This document shows, piece after piece, positions 8,624 to 17,998 of a DNA stretch of 64,000 bases. The stretch's first letter is position 1, and the number at the start of each line of letters is the position of its first letter. The notes under the pieces are model-generated. The model ran no database searches. It saw only the letters and a program-made list of their open reading frames with translations, and was not told where the DNA came from. The position numbers and the translations under genes are program-made. The stretch comes from Accumulibacter sp. (lineage in GTDB: Bacteria; Pseudomonadota; Gammaproteobacteria; Burkholderiales; Rhodocyclaceae), in NCBI RefSeq assembly GCF_036625195.1, contig NZ_JAZKUG010000001.1, positions 5,084,001 to 5,148,000 of the forward strand. The letters run 5' to 3'.

Positions 8624-8897
8624 GGGACCGGAATTTATGTGAAAAAAGTCACACTGTAAACCCCCTTTGGTCAAATGCCGCTCTCCCGGAGCACCCCACC
8701 GCCGCCGCGCAGGAGCATCAATCAAAGGAGAAAAGCACCCTTCTGCCTGCTCCACGGGAGCATTCTGCGGCAATCCGCGCTGGCCGCGTCACTGGCGCTG
8801 GCATCGGCCCACGCCTCTGTTCTTCCCCCTCCGGCGGGCAGCCGGAGCCGGCACGAAGCACGGTCGGAAGAGGAACGTACGTACCGTGGTTTGTGTT

Positions 8898-8903
8898 TAT
8901 AAT
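8898..8903 (+). promoter_or_regulatory. Candidate -10 element for acuI
   Basis: A consensus TATAAT is found 74 bases before the acuI ATG, in the GTTTATAATCG context. No good -35 is visible at 17 bases. The rest of 8624-8976 holds no convincing gene. Confidence 0.4.
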
Positions 8904-8976
8904 CGCCGCTCTGCCAGCGCGTTGCCCGGCTGCCGCTGGCGCATCGGTCGCAACCGATCCACATCATGGAGTGCGC

Positions 8977-9972
8977 ATGAACCCCTTCAAGGCTTTTCTG
9001 ATCGAGGACCGCGACGGTCGCACGCACGCCGCTCTGATGCGGATGGATCCGGCGCAGCTCGATGCCGGCGAAGTGACCATCCGCGTCGCCTACTCGAGCG
9101 TCAATTACAAGGACGCACTGGCTGCCACCGGCGCTGGCCGGATCATCCGCCGTTACCCCTGCGTCGGCGGCATCGACCTCTCCGGAACCGTCACCGACAG
9201 CAGCGACCCGCGCTTCCGGCCGGGCGACGAGGTGATCGCCACCAGCTTCGACATCGGTGTCGCCCATCACGGCGGCTACGCCGAGTATGCCCGCATCCCC
9301 GCACGCTGGGTCGTGCCCCTGCCGGCCGGACTGTCCCTGCACGATGCCATGGCCCTCGGCACGGCGGGCTTCACCGCCGCACTCGGCGTGGTGCGCATGG
9401 AAGAGAATGGCCTGCGGCCCGCCAAGGGCCCGGTGGTGGTCAGCGGCGCGACCGGCGGCGTCGGCAGCCTGGCGATCGACATGCTTGCCGCGCGCGGCTA
9501 TCAGGTGACCGCACTCACTGGCAAGGAGAGCGAGCGCGATTATCTGCTGCGCCTCGGCGCCAGCGAAGTGATGCTTCGCTCGCAACTCGACACGACACGC
9601 ATCCGCCCCCTCGACAGGACACTCTGGGCAGGCGCCGTGGACAACCTGGGCGGCGACGTGCTCGCTTGGATGGCGAGCACGATGCGCCAGGGCGGAACGA
9701 TCGCCAGCATCGGCCTCGCCGCCAGCCACGAACTGAAGACGACGGTGATGCCCTTCATCCTGCGCGGCGCCTGTCTGCTCGGCGTCGATTCCGGCTACAT
9801 CGGAGAGCCGTACCGCAGCGGCGTCTGGCAGCGCCTGGCGAGCGACCTGCGACCGCAGCACCTGCAGCAGATGACGCGCACCATCGCCTTCGACGACCTG
9901 CCACAGGTCTTCGCTGACTTCATCCGGGGCCATGCGCATGGCCGTGTCGTTGTCGCCATTGCTGGCAGCTGA
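8977..9972 (+). CDS. acuI: Acrylyl-CoA reductase / quinone oxidoreductase-like (AcuI/YhdH family)
   Basis: A 331-residue zinc-independent medium-chain dehydrogenase. The N-terminal catalytic domain (VAYSSVNYKDALAATG) and the nucleotide-binding SGATGGVGSLAIDMLAARG near residue 150 are those of the AcuI/YhdH family, which reduces acrylyl-CoA to propionyl-CoA with NADPH. The first ATG after ATGGAG (8977) matches the family N-terminus; the longer frame from 8893 runs through the promoter. Its neighbour two genes on is propionyl-CoA synthetase, which supports a role in propionate or acrylate metabolism rather than generic quinone reduction. Confidence 0.82.
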   Translation: MNPFKAFLIEDRDGRTHAALMRMDPAQLDAGEVTIRVAYSSVNYKDALAATGAGRIIRRYPCVGGIDLSGTVTDSSDPRFRPGDEVIATSFDIGVAHHGGYAEYARIPARWVVPLPAGLSLHDAMALGTAGFTAALGVVRMEENGLRPAKGPVVVSGATGGVGSLAIDMLAARGYQVTALTGKESERDYLLRLGASEVMLRSQLDTTRIRPLDRTLWAGAVDNLGGDVLAWMASTMRQGGTIASIGLAASHELKTTVMPFILRGACLLGVDSGYIGEPYRSGVWQRLASDLRPQHLQQMTRTIAFDDLPQVFADFIRGHAHGRVVVAIAGS

Positions 9973-10006
9973 GGCGATCAGCAGCGATCGGGACACGTCA
10001 GGCGCG

Positions 10007-11149
10007 ATGGAAGATCCGGCCCAGAGCCCGCGCATCCTGATCGTCGACGAATCGCGCATGGCCCGCGCGGCCCTGATCAAGCGGGTCCGCGATCGCTACG
10101 GTTTTCGCGAGGAGGTCAATGGCGAGGCAGCCTGGCAGGCCTTGGTGCTCGACCACTCGATCCAGTTGGTGATCTGCTCGCTGACGCTGCCGTTGCTCGA
10201 AGGTGACGGGCTGCTGGTCAGGGTACGCGCATCGCGACTGGCGCGACTGCGGCAGATGCCGGTCCTGGTGATCGCCGGTGACAACCAGGAGGCCAACCAG
10301 AGGGCGCGCGAGCTCGGGGCGTCGGATCTCGTGAGCCGCAGTATCGACGGCAACGAGCTGCTGTCGCGCATCGCCACGCTGATCGATCTCGCACAGGTGG
10401 AAAGCGAGCTGGCCCGGCAGGCGACGAACCCGGCGCAACACCCGCTGACCGGGCTGCCGACGCGGCAGCACATCGAGCTGCAGGCGGCGAGCGCCCTCAC
10501 CCAGTCCCTTCGGCACGACGCTCCGGCAAGTATCCTGGTCATGGGCTTCGACCGCTTCGACGCCCTGCGCATTGAACACGGCGACGATCTGGCCGGCAAG
10601 CTGCAGCAGAGGCTGGCCAGCATACTGGCGCAGAAGGTACGCAAGGAAGACACCCTGGGCCACTATTCGGACGGAGAGCTGGCGGTCGTTTCGCCGGGCA
10701 CCCCGTATCCGGCGTGCGAGGCGTTTGCCAATCGCCTGCGCGAGGCCTTCGCCGTCGCCCACATCGCGGTGCACGGACAGCGACTGACCCTGTCCGTCAG
10801 CGTCGGTGTCGCCAACACGCCAGTCGATCGGGCGGTATCGGCCACTTCGTTGCTCGCGCTGGCGGGCGAGCGACTGAAGACGGCCCGCCAGGCGGGAGGC
10901 AACCGGGTCCTGGCCTGCGTCGACCAGGCTCAAGCGCGGGCGCCGGTGCCCCGGCTCGGGCACGCGATCGACCTCATCCGCGCCGGGCACGCCGATGCAG
11001 TGGTCCCGCATCTGGCGCAGCTCGGCAGGGAAATACTGCCCTTTCTCGAGTTGCTGGAAAGGGAGTGGAAGCTGGGCCTGCCTCTGGCAGGCATTCGTGA
11101 ACGCATGCTGGAACGGGAGCGCGAGTCCGAAGACACCCGGCAGGCATGA
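10007..11149 (+). CDS. Receiver-GGDEF protein with degenerate active site
   Basis: A 380-residue protein. Residues about 8-120 form a response-regulator receiver (ILIVDESRMARAAL at the start, with the usual aspartate region replaced by VICSLTLPLLEGDG, which has no obvious phospho-accepting Asp). Residues about 145-310 form a GGDEF domain (HPLTGLPTRQHIEL start, SVSVGVANTP end). The signature loop reads SDGEL instead of GGDEF/GGEEF, so diguanylate cyclase activity is doubtful. A 70-residue helical tail follows. Both normal input and output residues appear lost, which suggests a binding or scaffold role. The start is uncertain. It lies 34 bases after acuI and before prpE. Confidence 0.75.
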   Translation: MEDPAQSPRILIVDESRMARAALIKRVRDRYGFREEVNGEAAWQALVLDHSIQLVICSLTLPLLEGDGLLVRVRASRLARLRQMPVLVIAGDNQEANQRARELGASDLVSRSIDGNELLSRIATLIDLAQVESELARQATNPAQHPLTGLPTRQHIELQAASALTQSLRHDAPASILVMGFDRFDALRIEHGDDLAGKLQQRLASILAQKVRKEDTLGHYSDGELAVVSPGTPYPACEAFANRLREAFAVAHIAVHGQRLTLSVSVGVANTPVDRAVSATSLLALAGERLKTARQAGGNRVLACVDQAQARAPVPRLGHAIDLIRAGHADAVVPHLAQLGREILPFLELLEREWKLGLPLAGIRERMLERERESEDTRQA

Positions 11150-11193
11150 AAACCATTGGTGCAGGTGCTACATCTTTTTGGAGAGGGAGTCAC

Positions 11194-13092
11194 ATGACGA
11201 CAGTCAAGGAATTTCACAAGCACTCGATCGACAATCCGGAGGAGTTCTGGGGCGAACAGGCGAAGCTGGTCTCGTGGCACAAGCCGTTCACCAAGGTGCT
11301 CGATTTTTCCCGGCCGCCGTTTGCCAAGTGGTTCGTCGGCGGCGAAACCAACCTGTGCTACAACGCCGTCGACCGGCACGCCGAAAAGCGCCCGAACGAC
11401 CGCGCACTGGTCTTCATCTCGACCGAGACCGACCAGGAAGTCGTCTACAGCTTCGCCGAGCTGAAGAAGGAAGTCATGCGCACGGCTGCGATCATGCAGA
11501 GCCTCGGCGTTGGCAAGGGCGACCGCGTCCTGATCTACATGCCGATGATCGCCGAAGCGCTGTTCGCCATGCTTGCCTGCACGCGCATCGGCGCCATCCA
11601 CTCGGTCGTCTTCGGTGGCTTTGCCTCCGGGTCACTGGCGACGCGCATCGACGATGCCGCGCCGAAACTCGTGGTCTCGTCCGATGCCGGCATGCGCGGC
11701 GGCAAGGCGGTGCCCTACAAGCACCTGCTCGACGAAGCGATCGCGCTGGCGCAGCACAAGCCGGCGAAGGTGCTGATGATCGATCGCGGGCTCGACAAGG
11801 GCTTCAACAAGGTCGAAGGTCGCGATGTCGACTACGCGACGCTGCGCGCGCAGTTCATGGATGCCGAAGTGCCGGTCACCTGGCTCGAATCCTCCGAGCC
11901 GTCGTACATCCTCTACACTTCGGGCACCACCGGCAAGCCGAAGGGGGTGCAGCGCGACACCGGCGGGTATGCCGTCGCACTCGCCTCGTCGATCAAGAAC
12001 ATCTACTGCGGCAACGAAGGCGAGACCTACTTCGCGACCTCCGACATCGGCTGGGTCGTCGGCCACTCGTACATCGTCTACGGCCCGCTGATCGCCGGCA
12101 TGGCGACGATCATGTACGAGGGAACGCCGCTGCGCCCCGACCCCGGCATCTGGTGGCAGATCGTCGAGAAATACAAGGTCAGCGTCATGTTCTCGGCGCC
12201 GACCGCGGCGCGCGTCCTGAAGAAGCACGACCCGGCGTACATGCACAAGTACGACCTGTCGAGCCTGCGCCACCTGTTCCTCGCCGGCGAACCGCTCGAC
12301 CAGCCAACGCACGAATGGATCATGAGCGAGCTGGGCCGGCCGGTGATCGACAACTACTGGCAGACCGAGACCGGATGGCCGATCCTGTCGGCGATGCCCG
12401 GCGTCGAGAAGACCGAGATCCGCTTCGGCACGCCGAGCTTCCCGGTCTACGGCTACAACCTGAAGATCTTCCGCGAGGACGGCACGGTCTGTGATCCCGA
12501 CGAGAAGGGCATCGTCGGCATCCTGCCGCCGCTGCCGCCGGGCTGCCTGTCGACCGTCTGGGGTGACGACGCGCGCTTCGTCTCGACCTACTTCACGCTC
12601 TTCCGCGAGCCGCAGGTCTACTCGTCGTTCGACTGGGGCATCAAGGACAAGGACGGCTACCACTACATCCTCGGCCGCACCGACGACGTCATCAACGTCG
12701 CCGGCCACCGCCTCGGCACGCGCGAGATCGAGGAAGCCATCCAGGGCCACCCTGCGATCGCCGAAGTCGCCGTCGTCGGCGTTGCCGATCAGCTCAAGGG
12801 CCAGATGCCGATGGCTTTCGCCGTCGTCAAGAGCGCCGACAGCATCGCCACCCCGGAGCTCGCAGCGGCGCTCGAGAAGGCCGTCATGAAGCAGGTCGAC
12901 GACAGCCTTGGCGCCATCGCCCGCCCGAGCCGCGTGCACTTCCTGACCGTGCTGCCGAAGACCCGCTCCGGCAAGCTGCTGCGGCGCTCGATCCAGGCGC
13001 TGGCCGAAGGCCGCGACCCGGGCGACCTGACGACGATCGAGGACCCGGCCGCCCTCGAGCAACTGCAGCGCGCGCTCGGCACGAAAGCCTGA
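11194..13092 (+). CDS. prpE: Propionyl-CoA synthetase (propionate--CoA ligase)
   Basis: A 632-residue acyl-AMP-forming ligase that activates propionate (and acetate less well). Motifs in order: YTSGTTGKPKGVQRDTGGYA near residue 235 (the RDTGG variant marks PrpE rather than Acs), DNYWQTETGWPI near 385, GRTDDVINVAGHRLGT near 495, and the C-terminal RSGKLLRR whose Lys is the acetylation-controlled catalytic residue. Full family length. The ATG 11194 follows GGAGAGGGAG; the track of the frame upstream overlaps the previous gene only by chance. A strong terminator closes the unit. Confidence 0.93.
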   Translation: MTTVKEFHKHSIDNPEEFWGEQAKLVSWHKPFTKVLDFSRPPFAKWFVGGETNLCYNAVDRHAEKRPNDRALVFISTETDQEVVYSFAELKKEVMRTAAIMQSLGVGKGDRVLIYMPMIAEALFAMLACTRIGAIHSVVFGGFASGSLATRIDDAAPKLVVSSDAGMRGGKAVPYKHLLDEAIALAQHKPAKVLMIDRGLDKGFNKVEGRDVDYATLRAQFMDAEVPVTWLESSEPSYILYTSGTTGKPKGVQRDTGGYAVALASSIKNIYCGNEGETYFATSDIGWVVGHSYIVYGPLIAGMATIMYEGTPLRPDPGIWWQIVEKYKVSVMFSAPTAARVLKKHDPAYMHKYDLSSLRHLFLAGEPLDQPTHEWIMSELGRPVIDNYWQTETGWPILSAMPGVEKTEIRFGTPSFPVYGYNLKIFREDGTVCDPDEKGIVGILPPLPPGCLSTVWGDDARFVSTYFTLFREPQVYSSFDWGIKDKDGYHYILGRTDDVINVAGHRLGTREIEEAIQGHPAIAEVAVVGVADQLKGQMPMAFAVVKSADSIATPELAAALEKAVMKQVDDSLGAIARPSRVHFLTVLPKTRSGKLLRRSIQALAEGRDPGDLTTIEDPAALEQLQRALGTKA

Positions 13093-13130
13093 GCCAGCGC
13101 AGCAACGCTGCCGGCCGGTTCGCCGGCAAG

Positions 13131-13162
13131 GCCTGCCCCGCCAGGGGCAGGCTTTTTTTTTT
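13131..13162 (+). terminator. Rho-independent terminator after prpE
   Basis: The hairpin gcctgcccc/ggggcaggc (13131-13139, 13144-13152) is followed by ten T. It ends the acuI/prpE unit. The remaining bases to the menD stop at 13347 show no gene. Confidence 0.92.
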
Positions 13163-13346
13163 CGCCACTCGACCGCAGTCGCCGACGGCGATCCCGGCGG
13201 CATCCGCTTGTTCCGCGCGATCGTGCGCGACCGCGTCCGCGACGTTCCGCCAAGACGGCGCCGGACGATCGCTGCAGAACCGCCGAGTGGACCGCCGTGA
13301 CGCGGTCGTGATCGAACACGGCGCTGCCGCGCGTCCGCCGAGCCGA

Positions 13347-15083
13347 TCAGGGCAACACCGGCAGGCTGCCGGCAACGTCCACCGCCTCCTGCCAAAAAGC
13401 CCGATGCTGCGCGACGCTGCGCCGGCGATCGATCGGCACCTCCAGCAGCGTCGCGCCGCCGCGCTGCAGCGCGCGCCGCAGAGCGGCGGCGAACCCGCGG
13501 AGCGACGTGCAACGCTCGCCGGAAACACCGAAGGCAGCCGCTGCGGCGACGAGATCGACCGCTTGCGGCGTCAGCCAGGCGCGCTCGAATTCGGGCAGCG
13601 TCGCCATCGGCAGGTACTCGAAGATGCCGCCACCGCCATTGTTGATGACGACGACGACGATGTCGCGGCCGCCGGCGGCGGCCAGCGCGGTCAGGTCGTG
13701 CTGCAGCGTCAGATCGCCGAGCAGCGCGACGCACGGGCCCGTGCTGGCGACGCCGAGGGCGGTCGACAGGTTGCCGTCGATGCCGCTGACGCCGCGATTG
13801 CCGAAGAACCGCAGCGCTCGCTCGCCACTGCCCGAAAACGCGTCGAGATCGCGGATCGGCAGCGAATTGCCGCAGAAGACGCGATGACCGGTGGGCAACT
13901 CATCGAGCAGCGCCGGAATCAACGCACCCTCGAAATCTTCCCGCGAACGCCAGTCGGCAGCGAGCGCTGCGACACGCCGCTCGGCCTGCGCGAACATCTC
14001 GCGCCAACGCGGCGCTGCCGGCCGCAGCGGCGTCGCCAGCCAATCCTCGCAGACCGCCAGTGGATCGCCCTGGATCACTGTAGCCGCGCAGTGCAGCGGG
14101 TCGCGCCAGCGGCTGTCGGCGCCAAGGACGATGTGCCGTGCCGTCCTGTTGGCGTGCAGCCAGTCCTGCAGCGTCCGCGTGACGGGAAAGCTGCCGCAGC
14201 GCAGCAGCCATTCGGGTCGCCTGTCGGCGAGTGCCGATGGTGGGCGCAGGAAGGCGTCGTAGCGGACGCAGATCCGGCTGCGATCGTGGCCACCGAAACG
14301 CAGGTTGGACAGCGGTTCGGCGAACAGCGGACAATCGAGCTGCCGCGCCAGCGCGCTCACGGCTGCGGCGAAACCTGGCGGGTAGTCGTCGCCGCCACAG
14401 AGGATGACCCCTGGCCGGCCGCTGATCGCCGCCCCGCAGTCCGCCACCAGTTGCCGGTCCGGCAGCAGGCGTGGCCGGCCGACCGGCACCACCGCCTGGC
14501 CGCCGCCGCTGACGCCGGCGGGCAGAGCACCGACCGGCAGCAGTGGCTCACGAAAAGCGAGATTGAGCTGCACCGGGCCGGGCAAAGGCGAGCAGCATTC
14601 AGCCAGCGCGCGCCGCGCCAGACTGCGCAGGTAGTCGACCGCGAAGTCGGGAGCCGGCAGCCCGGGCGAATGACAGGCGCGCAGGTGGGCGCCGAACAGC
14701 CGCTGCTGATCGATCGTCTGGTTGGCGCCCCAGCCGACGAGTTCCGGCGGCCGGTCGGCAGACAGCAGCAGCAGCGGGACGGCGGCGAGGTCGGCCTCGA
14801 CGACTGCCGGCAACCAGTTGGCCACTGCCGAACCCGATGTCGCGAGCAGCGCCACCGGCCGCCGGCCGGCCTTGGCGATCCCGAGCGCGAGGAAGGCGGC
14901 GCTGCGTTCGTCGACCACGACCTGGCTGGTGATCGCCGGCTGCCGCAGGAAGACCAGCGCCAGTGGGCTCGAGCGCGAACCGGGCGAGAGGACGAGGTCG
15001 CGCAGACCGGCCGCGCACAGGCCATCGACCAGCGCCTGCGCGTAGCGCAGGTTGAGCACGCCATTCTCCGGCGGCTTCGTCAC
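13347..15083 (-). CDS. menD: SEPHCHC synthase (menaquinone biosynthesis)
   Basis: A 578-residue thiamine-diphosphate enzyme that adds a decarboxylated 2-oxoglutarate unit to isochorismate. Family blocks seen: VLSPGSRSSPLAL near residue 30, DERSAAFLALGIAKAG with the catalytic Glu region near 58, GSAVANWLPAVVEA, LLLSADRPPELVGWGANQTI near 110, and in the C-terminal half GNRGVSGIDGNLSTALG with the ThDP/Mg site (GDLTLQHDL) near 445. Length is normal. The ATG overlaps the menF stop by four bases, so it is translated with menF. Confidence 0.92.
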   Translation of the reverse strand: MTKPPENGVLNLRYAQALVDGLCAAGLRDLVLSPGSRSSPLALVFLRQPAITSQVVVDERSAAFLALGIAKAGRRPVALLATSGSAVANWLPAVVEADLAAVPLLLLSADRPPELVGWGANQTIDQQRLFGAHLRACHSPGLPAPDFAVDYLRSLARRALAECCSPLPGPVQLNLAFREPLLPVGALPAGVSGGGQAVVPVGRPRLLPDRQLVADCGAAISGRPGVILCGGDDYPPGFAAAVSALARQLDCPLFAEPLSNLRFGGHDRSRICVRYDAFLRPPSALADRRPEWLLRCGSFPVTRTLQDWLHANRTARHIVLGADSRWRDPLHCAATVIQGDPLAVCEDWLATPLRPAAPRWREMFAQAERRVAALAADWRSREDFEGALIPALLDELPTGHRVFCGNSLPIRDLDAFSGSGERALRFFGNRGVSGIDGNLSTALGVASTGPCVALLGDLTLQHDLTALAAAGGRDIVVVVINNGGGGIFEYLPMATLPEFERAWLTPQAVDLVAAAAAFGVSGERCTSLRGFAAALRRALQRGGATLLEVPIDRRRSVAQHRAFWQEAVDVAGSLPVLP

Positions 15084-16510
15084 GCGCTCGCCGCCCGTTC
15101 GGCAAGCGGCCGGCGGCGGCGAGCCTGCCGCAAGGCGTCGGCGATAACCGCCAGCTTGACCTCGGTCTCGGCCAACTCCTGCGCCGGATCGGAACCGGCA
15201 ACGATGCCGGCGCCGGCAAAGATCTCGGCCTGCCGGCCGTTGATCCGCGCACAGCGCAGTGCGACGACGCTGTCGCCTTCACCGGCTCGATCCAGCCAGC
15301 CGATACCGCCGCTGTACCAGGCGCCGCGCCGTTCGCCGTGCGACTGCAGCCAGCGGCTGGCGGCGGCGACCGGCCAGCCGCCGACGGCCGGCGTCGGATG
15401 CAGTGCGGCGAGCAGCTCGAAGAAAGCCACTCCCGGCTGCAGGCAGCCGTGCACCGTCGTCCGCAGATGCTGCAGTCCGCCGGACTGCAGCACCTCTGCC
15501 GCCTGCGGCGCCGCCAGGGTGCTGCAGAAGGGCGACAGCGCAGCGCGCACGGCGTCGACGACGAACTGCTGCTCGCGCCGGTTCTTGGCATCGTGCAAGG
15601 ATGGCGACGCGGCCCAGCCAAGGTCACCCGCCTGCCACGCGCTGCCGGCCAGCGCATCGACCTGCACCGCGCCCCGCCGCAGGACCAGCAGGCGCTCCGG
15701 AGTGGCGCCGACGAAAGCCTCGCCGGCGCGGGCGACGCCATAGATGGTGCACCCGGGATGCCGGTCGCGCAGCGTCGCGAGCAACGCTGCCACATCGATC
15801 GCGCAATCAGTGGTGCAGCGCTGGCTGCGCGCCAGCACAAGCTTCTCCAGCTGCCCACCATGGATCGCGCGCAGCGCGGCGGCGACGCGCGCCATGAAGG
15901 ACTGCCGGGCGAGCGGTCCGACCGTCTCCGGCAGTGGCGGCGCCAGCGAACGAGGCGGCTGGCAGGCGTTGCCCCGCAATCCGTCGAGCCAGCCCGCCAG
16001 GGCCGTCTCGCCAGCGGCCGCAACGCAACTGAAGGTTGCCGTGCGCCGCCCGCCGGCGCTCTGCAGGAGGATCGCCGGCACCACCAGTTGCGCGTTCGGC
16101 CAGCCGTCAGCGCTCTCGCCGGTGAAGGCGAAGCCGAGATACGCCAGCGGGCTGCGGCCGCTCCGCTGCGCGTCGTCGTGCCGCCAGACCGCCCGCAGCC
16201 CGGCGAAGGCGGCCTGCAGGGCGGAGAAGCGCGCCGCGCCGGCGCTCCGGAAGTCGATCGCGCGGCCCATTGCCAGGCGGTACTCGCGGCCACCCGAGGT
16301 AGCCGGCGCAGCCCACCAGTGGCAGGCCGGCCGCGTCAGGTCGACGCCGGGCCAGGCGCCTTCCTCGACCCCGAGCCAGTCGTCGTCGCCGCCACCAAGG
16401 TCGAGGCTGATGCTCAGCAGGTCGTTGCCGCGTGCGCCGTCCAACAGGGCACGCAGGCGGCGTCCGAGCAAGGCGATCTGCGTCGCGTCGAGCAGCTGGC
16501 GTGGCGTCAT
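15080..16510 (-). CDS. menF: Isochorismate synthase
   Basis: A 476-residue chorismate-binding enzyme that converts chorismate to isochorismate for menaquinone. The C-terminal two thirds carry the family blocks: QLEKLVLARSQ (catalytic Lys) near residue 235, FVGATPERLL near 285, HPTPAVGGWP near 385, GAWYSGGIGWLD, and GAGIVAGSDPAQELAETEVK near 440, which holds the Mg-binding Glu residues. The HPTPAVGG form fits MenF/EntC rather than anthranilate synthase. It overlaps menE and menD by four bases each, giving a tight three-gene unit. Confidence 0.9.
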   Translation of the reverse strand: MTPRQLLDATQIALLGRRLRALLDGARGNDLLSISLDLGGGDDDWLGVEEGAWPGVDLTRPACHWWAAPATSGGREYRLAMGRAIDFRSAGAARFSALQAAFAGLRAVWRHDDAQRSGRSPLAYLGFAFTGESADGWPNAQLVVPAILLQSAGGRRTATFSCVAAAGETALAGWLDGLRGNACQPPRSLAPPLPETVGPLARQSFMARVAAALRAIHGGQLEKLVLARSQRCTTDCAIDVAALLATLRDRHPGCTIYGVARAGEAFVGATPERLLVLRRGAVQVDALAGSAWQAGDLGWAASPSLHDAKNRREQQFVVDAVRAALSPFCSTLAAPQAAEVLQSGGLQHLRTTVHGCLQPGVAFFELLAALHPTPAVGGWPVAAASRWLQSHGERRGAWYSGGIGWLDRAGEGDSVVALRCARINGRQAEIFAGAGIVAGSDPAQELAETEVKLAVIADALRQARRRRPLAERAASA

Positions 16511-17889
16511 GCAGCTTCCGCGGCCAGGCGACGCAGGACGGCCCGTTCGAGCTTGCCCATGCCGTTGCGCGGCAGGTATTCGACGCAGCGGAATCGCCGC
16601 GGCCTCCTGCTGGCCGGCAGATGCCGCCGCGACCAGTCACGCAGCAGTTCGATGTCGGCGTGACCGACCACCAGCGCCAGCAGCGAATCGCCCCATTCCG
16701 CGTCGGCGATCGCCGTCACCGCGACGTCACGCACCCCAGGACACGCGGCCAGGCAATCCTCGACTTCGGCCGGGTGGACATTGACGCCACCGCTGACCAG
16801 GAGGTCGTCGGCACGGCCGCGGATACTCAGGCGGCCGGCGGCATCGATGTCACCGAGGTCGCCGGTGATCAGCCAGCCGTCGATCAGGCCGAGGCCCGGG
16901 CGCCGCTCCGGATTGAGGTAACCCGCCATCACCTGCGCGCCGCGCAGGCAGATGCGGCCGTCGGCGGCGATGCGCGCGCTGAGCCCGGGCAGCGGCTCGC
17001 CGACCAGCCCGGGCCACCATTCCTCGTACGGGCTGAGCAGCGTCGCCGCCTGCGCCGCACTCTCGCTGAGACCCCAGCTCGGACGGATCGGCCAGCCAGC
17101 CGCCAGCGCCCGCTCGCAGAGTGGCCGCGACAGCGCACCGCCGCCGATGAGCGCATGTCGCAGGCTGGCCGGGGGGGGTCGGCCGCCGGCAACGTCGAGC
17201 AGACGCGCCAGCATCACCGGCACCAGCGAGATGTGGCTGACCGCCTGTTCATTGAGGTCACGCCAGATTTCCGGCGCCGAGAAGCTGCCGTGCAGCAGCA
17301 GCGTGGCGCCGGCACGCAGACAACGGTAGAGCAGCGAGATGCCGCCGATGTGGTGCAGCGGCAGGCAGCCGAGCCAGACGTCACCGGCCGCCAGCGGCAA
17401 GCGCTGCTGCGACGCGGCGACCGCGGCGGCAAGATTGCCGGCGGTCAGCATCACCGCCTTCGGCTCGCCTTCACTGCCGCTGCTGGCGATGACCAGTGCC
17501 AGGTCGTCGGGGTCGTCGGGACCGACGGCGGGCGCCGGCGCTCCCCGATCCAGCGGCCAGTCGCCGGAGCGTGTGCGCAGGCAGTGCAATCGCCCGCCGG
17601 CCAGCTCCTGCAGGCGTGGCCAAGCGCCAGGGGCGGTCAGCGGATCGAGTGGCAACAGCGCCGTCCCCGCCGCCGAACAGGCCACGGCAGCCAGCGCCAG
17701 GTCGAGCGCACCGGCCGCACAGCCGACGATCCCGCCGGCAGCGACGTCAGCGCTGCGCAGGCAGGCGGCGCCCCGTTCGGCCAGAACCAGAAGCTCCCGG
17801 TATGTCCATTCGCCGGTCGCCGCGCGCAGGGCGCAGGCGTCTGGTCGTCCGCAGGCACCCGCACGCAGCCAGGAGGCGAGCAGACTCAT
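16507..17889 (-). CDS. menE: 2-succinylbenzoate--CoA ligase
   Basis: A 460-residue AMP-forming ligase. Seen are the P-loop IASSGSEGEPKAVMLT near residue 130, the LGCLPLHHIGG block, IRPSWGLSESAAQ near 275, the GWLITGDLGDID adenylate block near 355, the hinge RADDLLVSGGVNVHPAEVE, and NGMGKLERAVLRR with the C-terminal catalytic Lys. It is short for the superfamily, as MenE is. The specificity call rests on linkage to menF and menD. A GGAA precedes the ATG. It is the first gene of the unit; menB, menC, menH and menA are not in this window. Confidence 0.85.
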   Translation of the reverse strand: MSLLASWLRAGACGRPDACALRAATGEWTYRELLVLAERGAACLRSADVAAGGIVGCAAGALDLALAAVACSAAGTALLPLDPLTAPGAWPRLQELAGGRLHCLRTRSGDWPLDRGAPAPAVGPDDPDDLALVIASSGSEGEPKAVMLTAGNLAAAVAASQQRLPLAAGDVWLGCLPLHHIGGISLLYRCLRAGATLLLHGSFSAPEIWRDLNEQAVSHISLVPVMLARLLDVAGGRPPPASLRHALIGGGALSRPLCERALAAGWPIRPSWGLSESAAQAATLLSPYEEWWPGLVGEPLPGLSARIAADGRICLRGAQVMAGYLNPERRPGLGLIDGWLITGDLGDIDAAGRLSIRGRADDLLVSGGVNVHPAEVEDCLAACPGVRDVAVTAIADAEWGDSLLALVVGHADIELLRDWSRRHLPASRRPRRFRCVEYLPRNGMGKLERAVLRRLAAEAA

Positions 17890-17998
17890 TTCCGGCTGGC
17901 GCTGTACTTGTTCATGCCGCTCATCTTAAGCAGCGTGCGCTGCCCGCGGCTTTGCTGCTGATCAAGAAACGAGCGCTGCCACGCTCCTGCCCGGCCGT

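Noticed and set aside
13287..15743. 818-codon frame antisense to menD/menF
   Set aside because: Composition is that of an antisense shadow; menD and menF are certain on the other strand.
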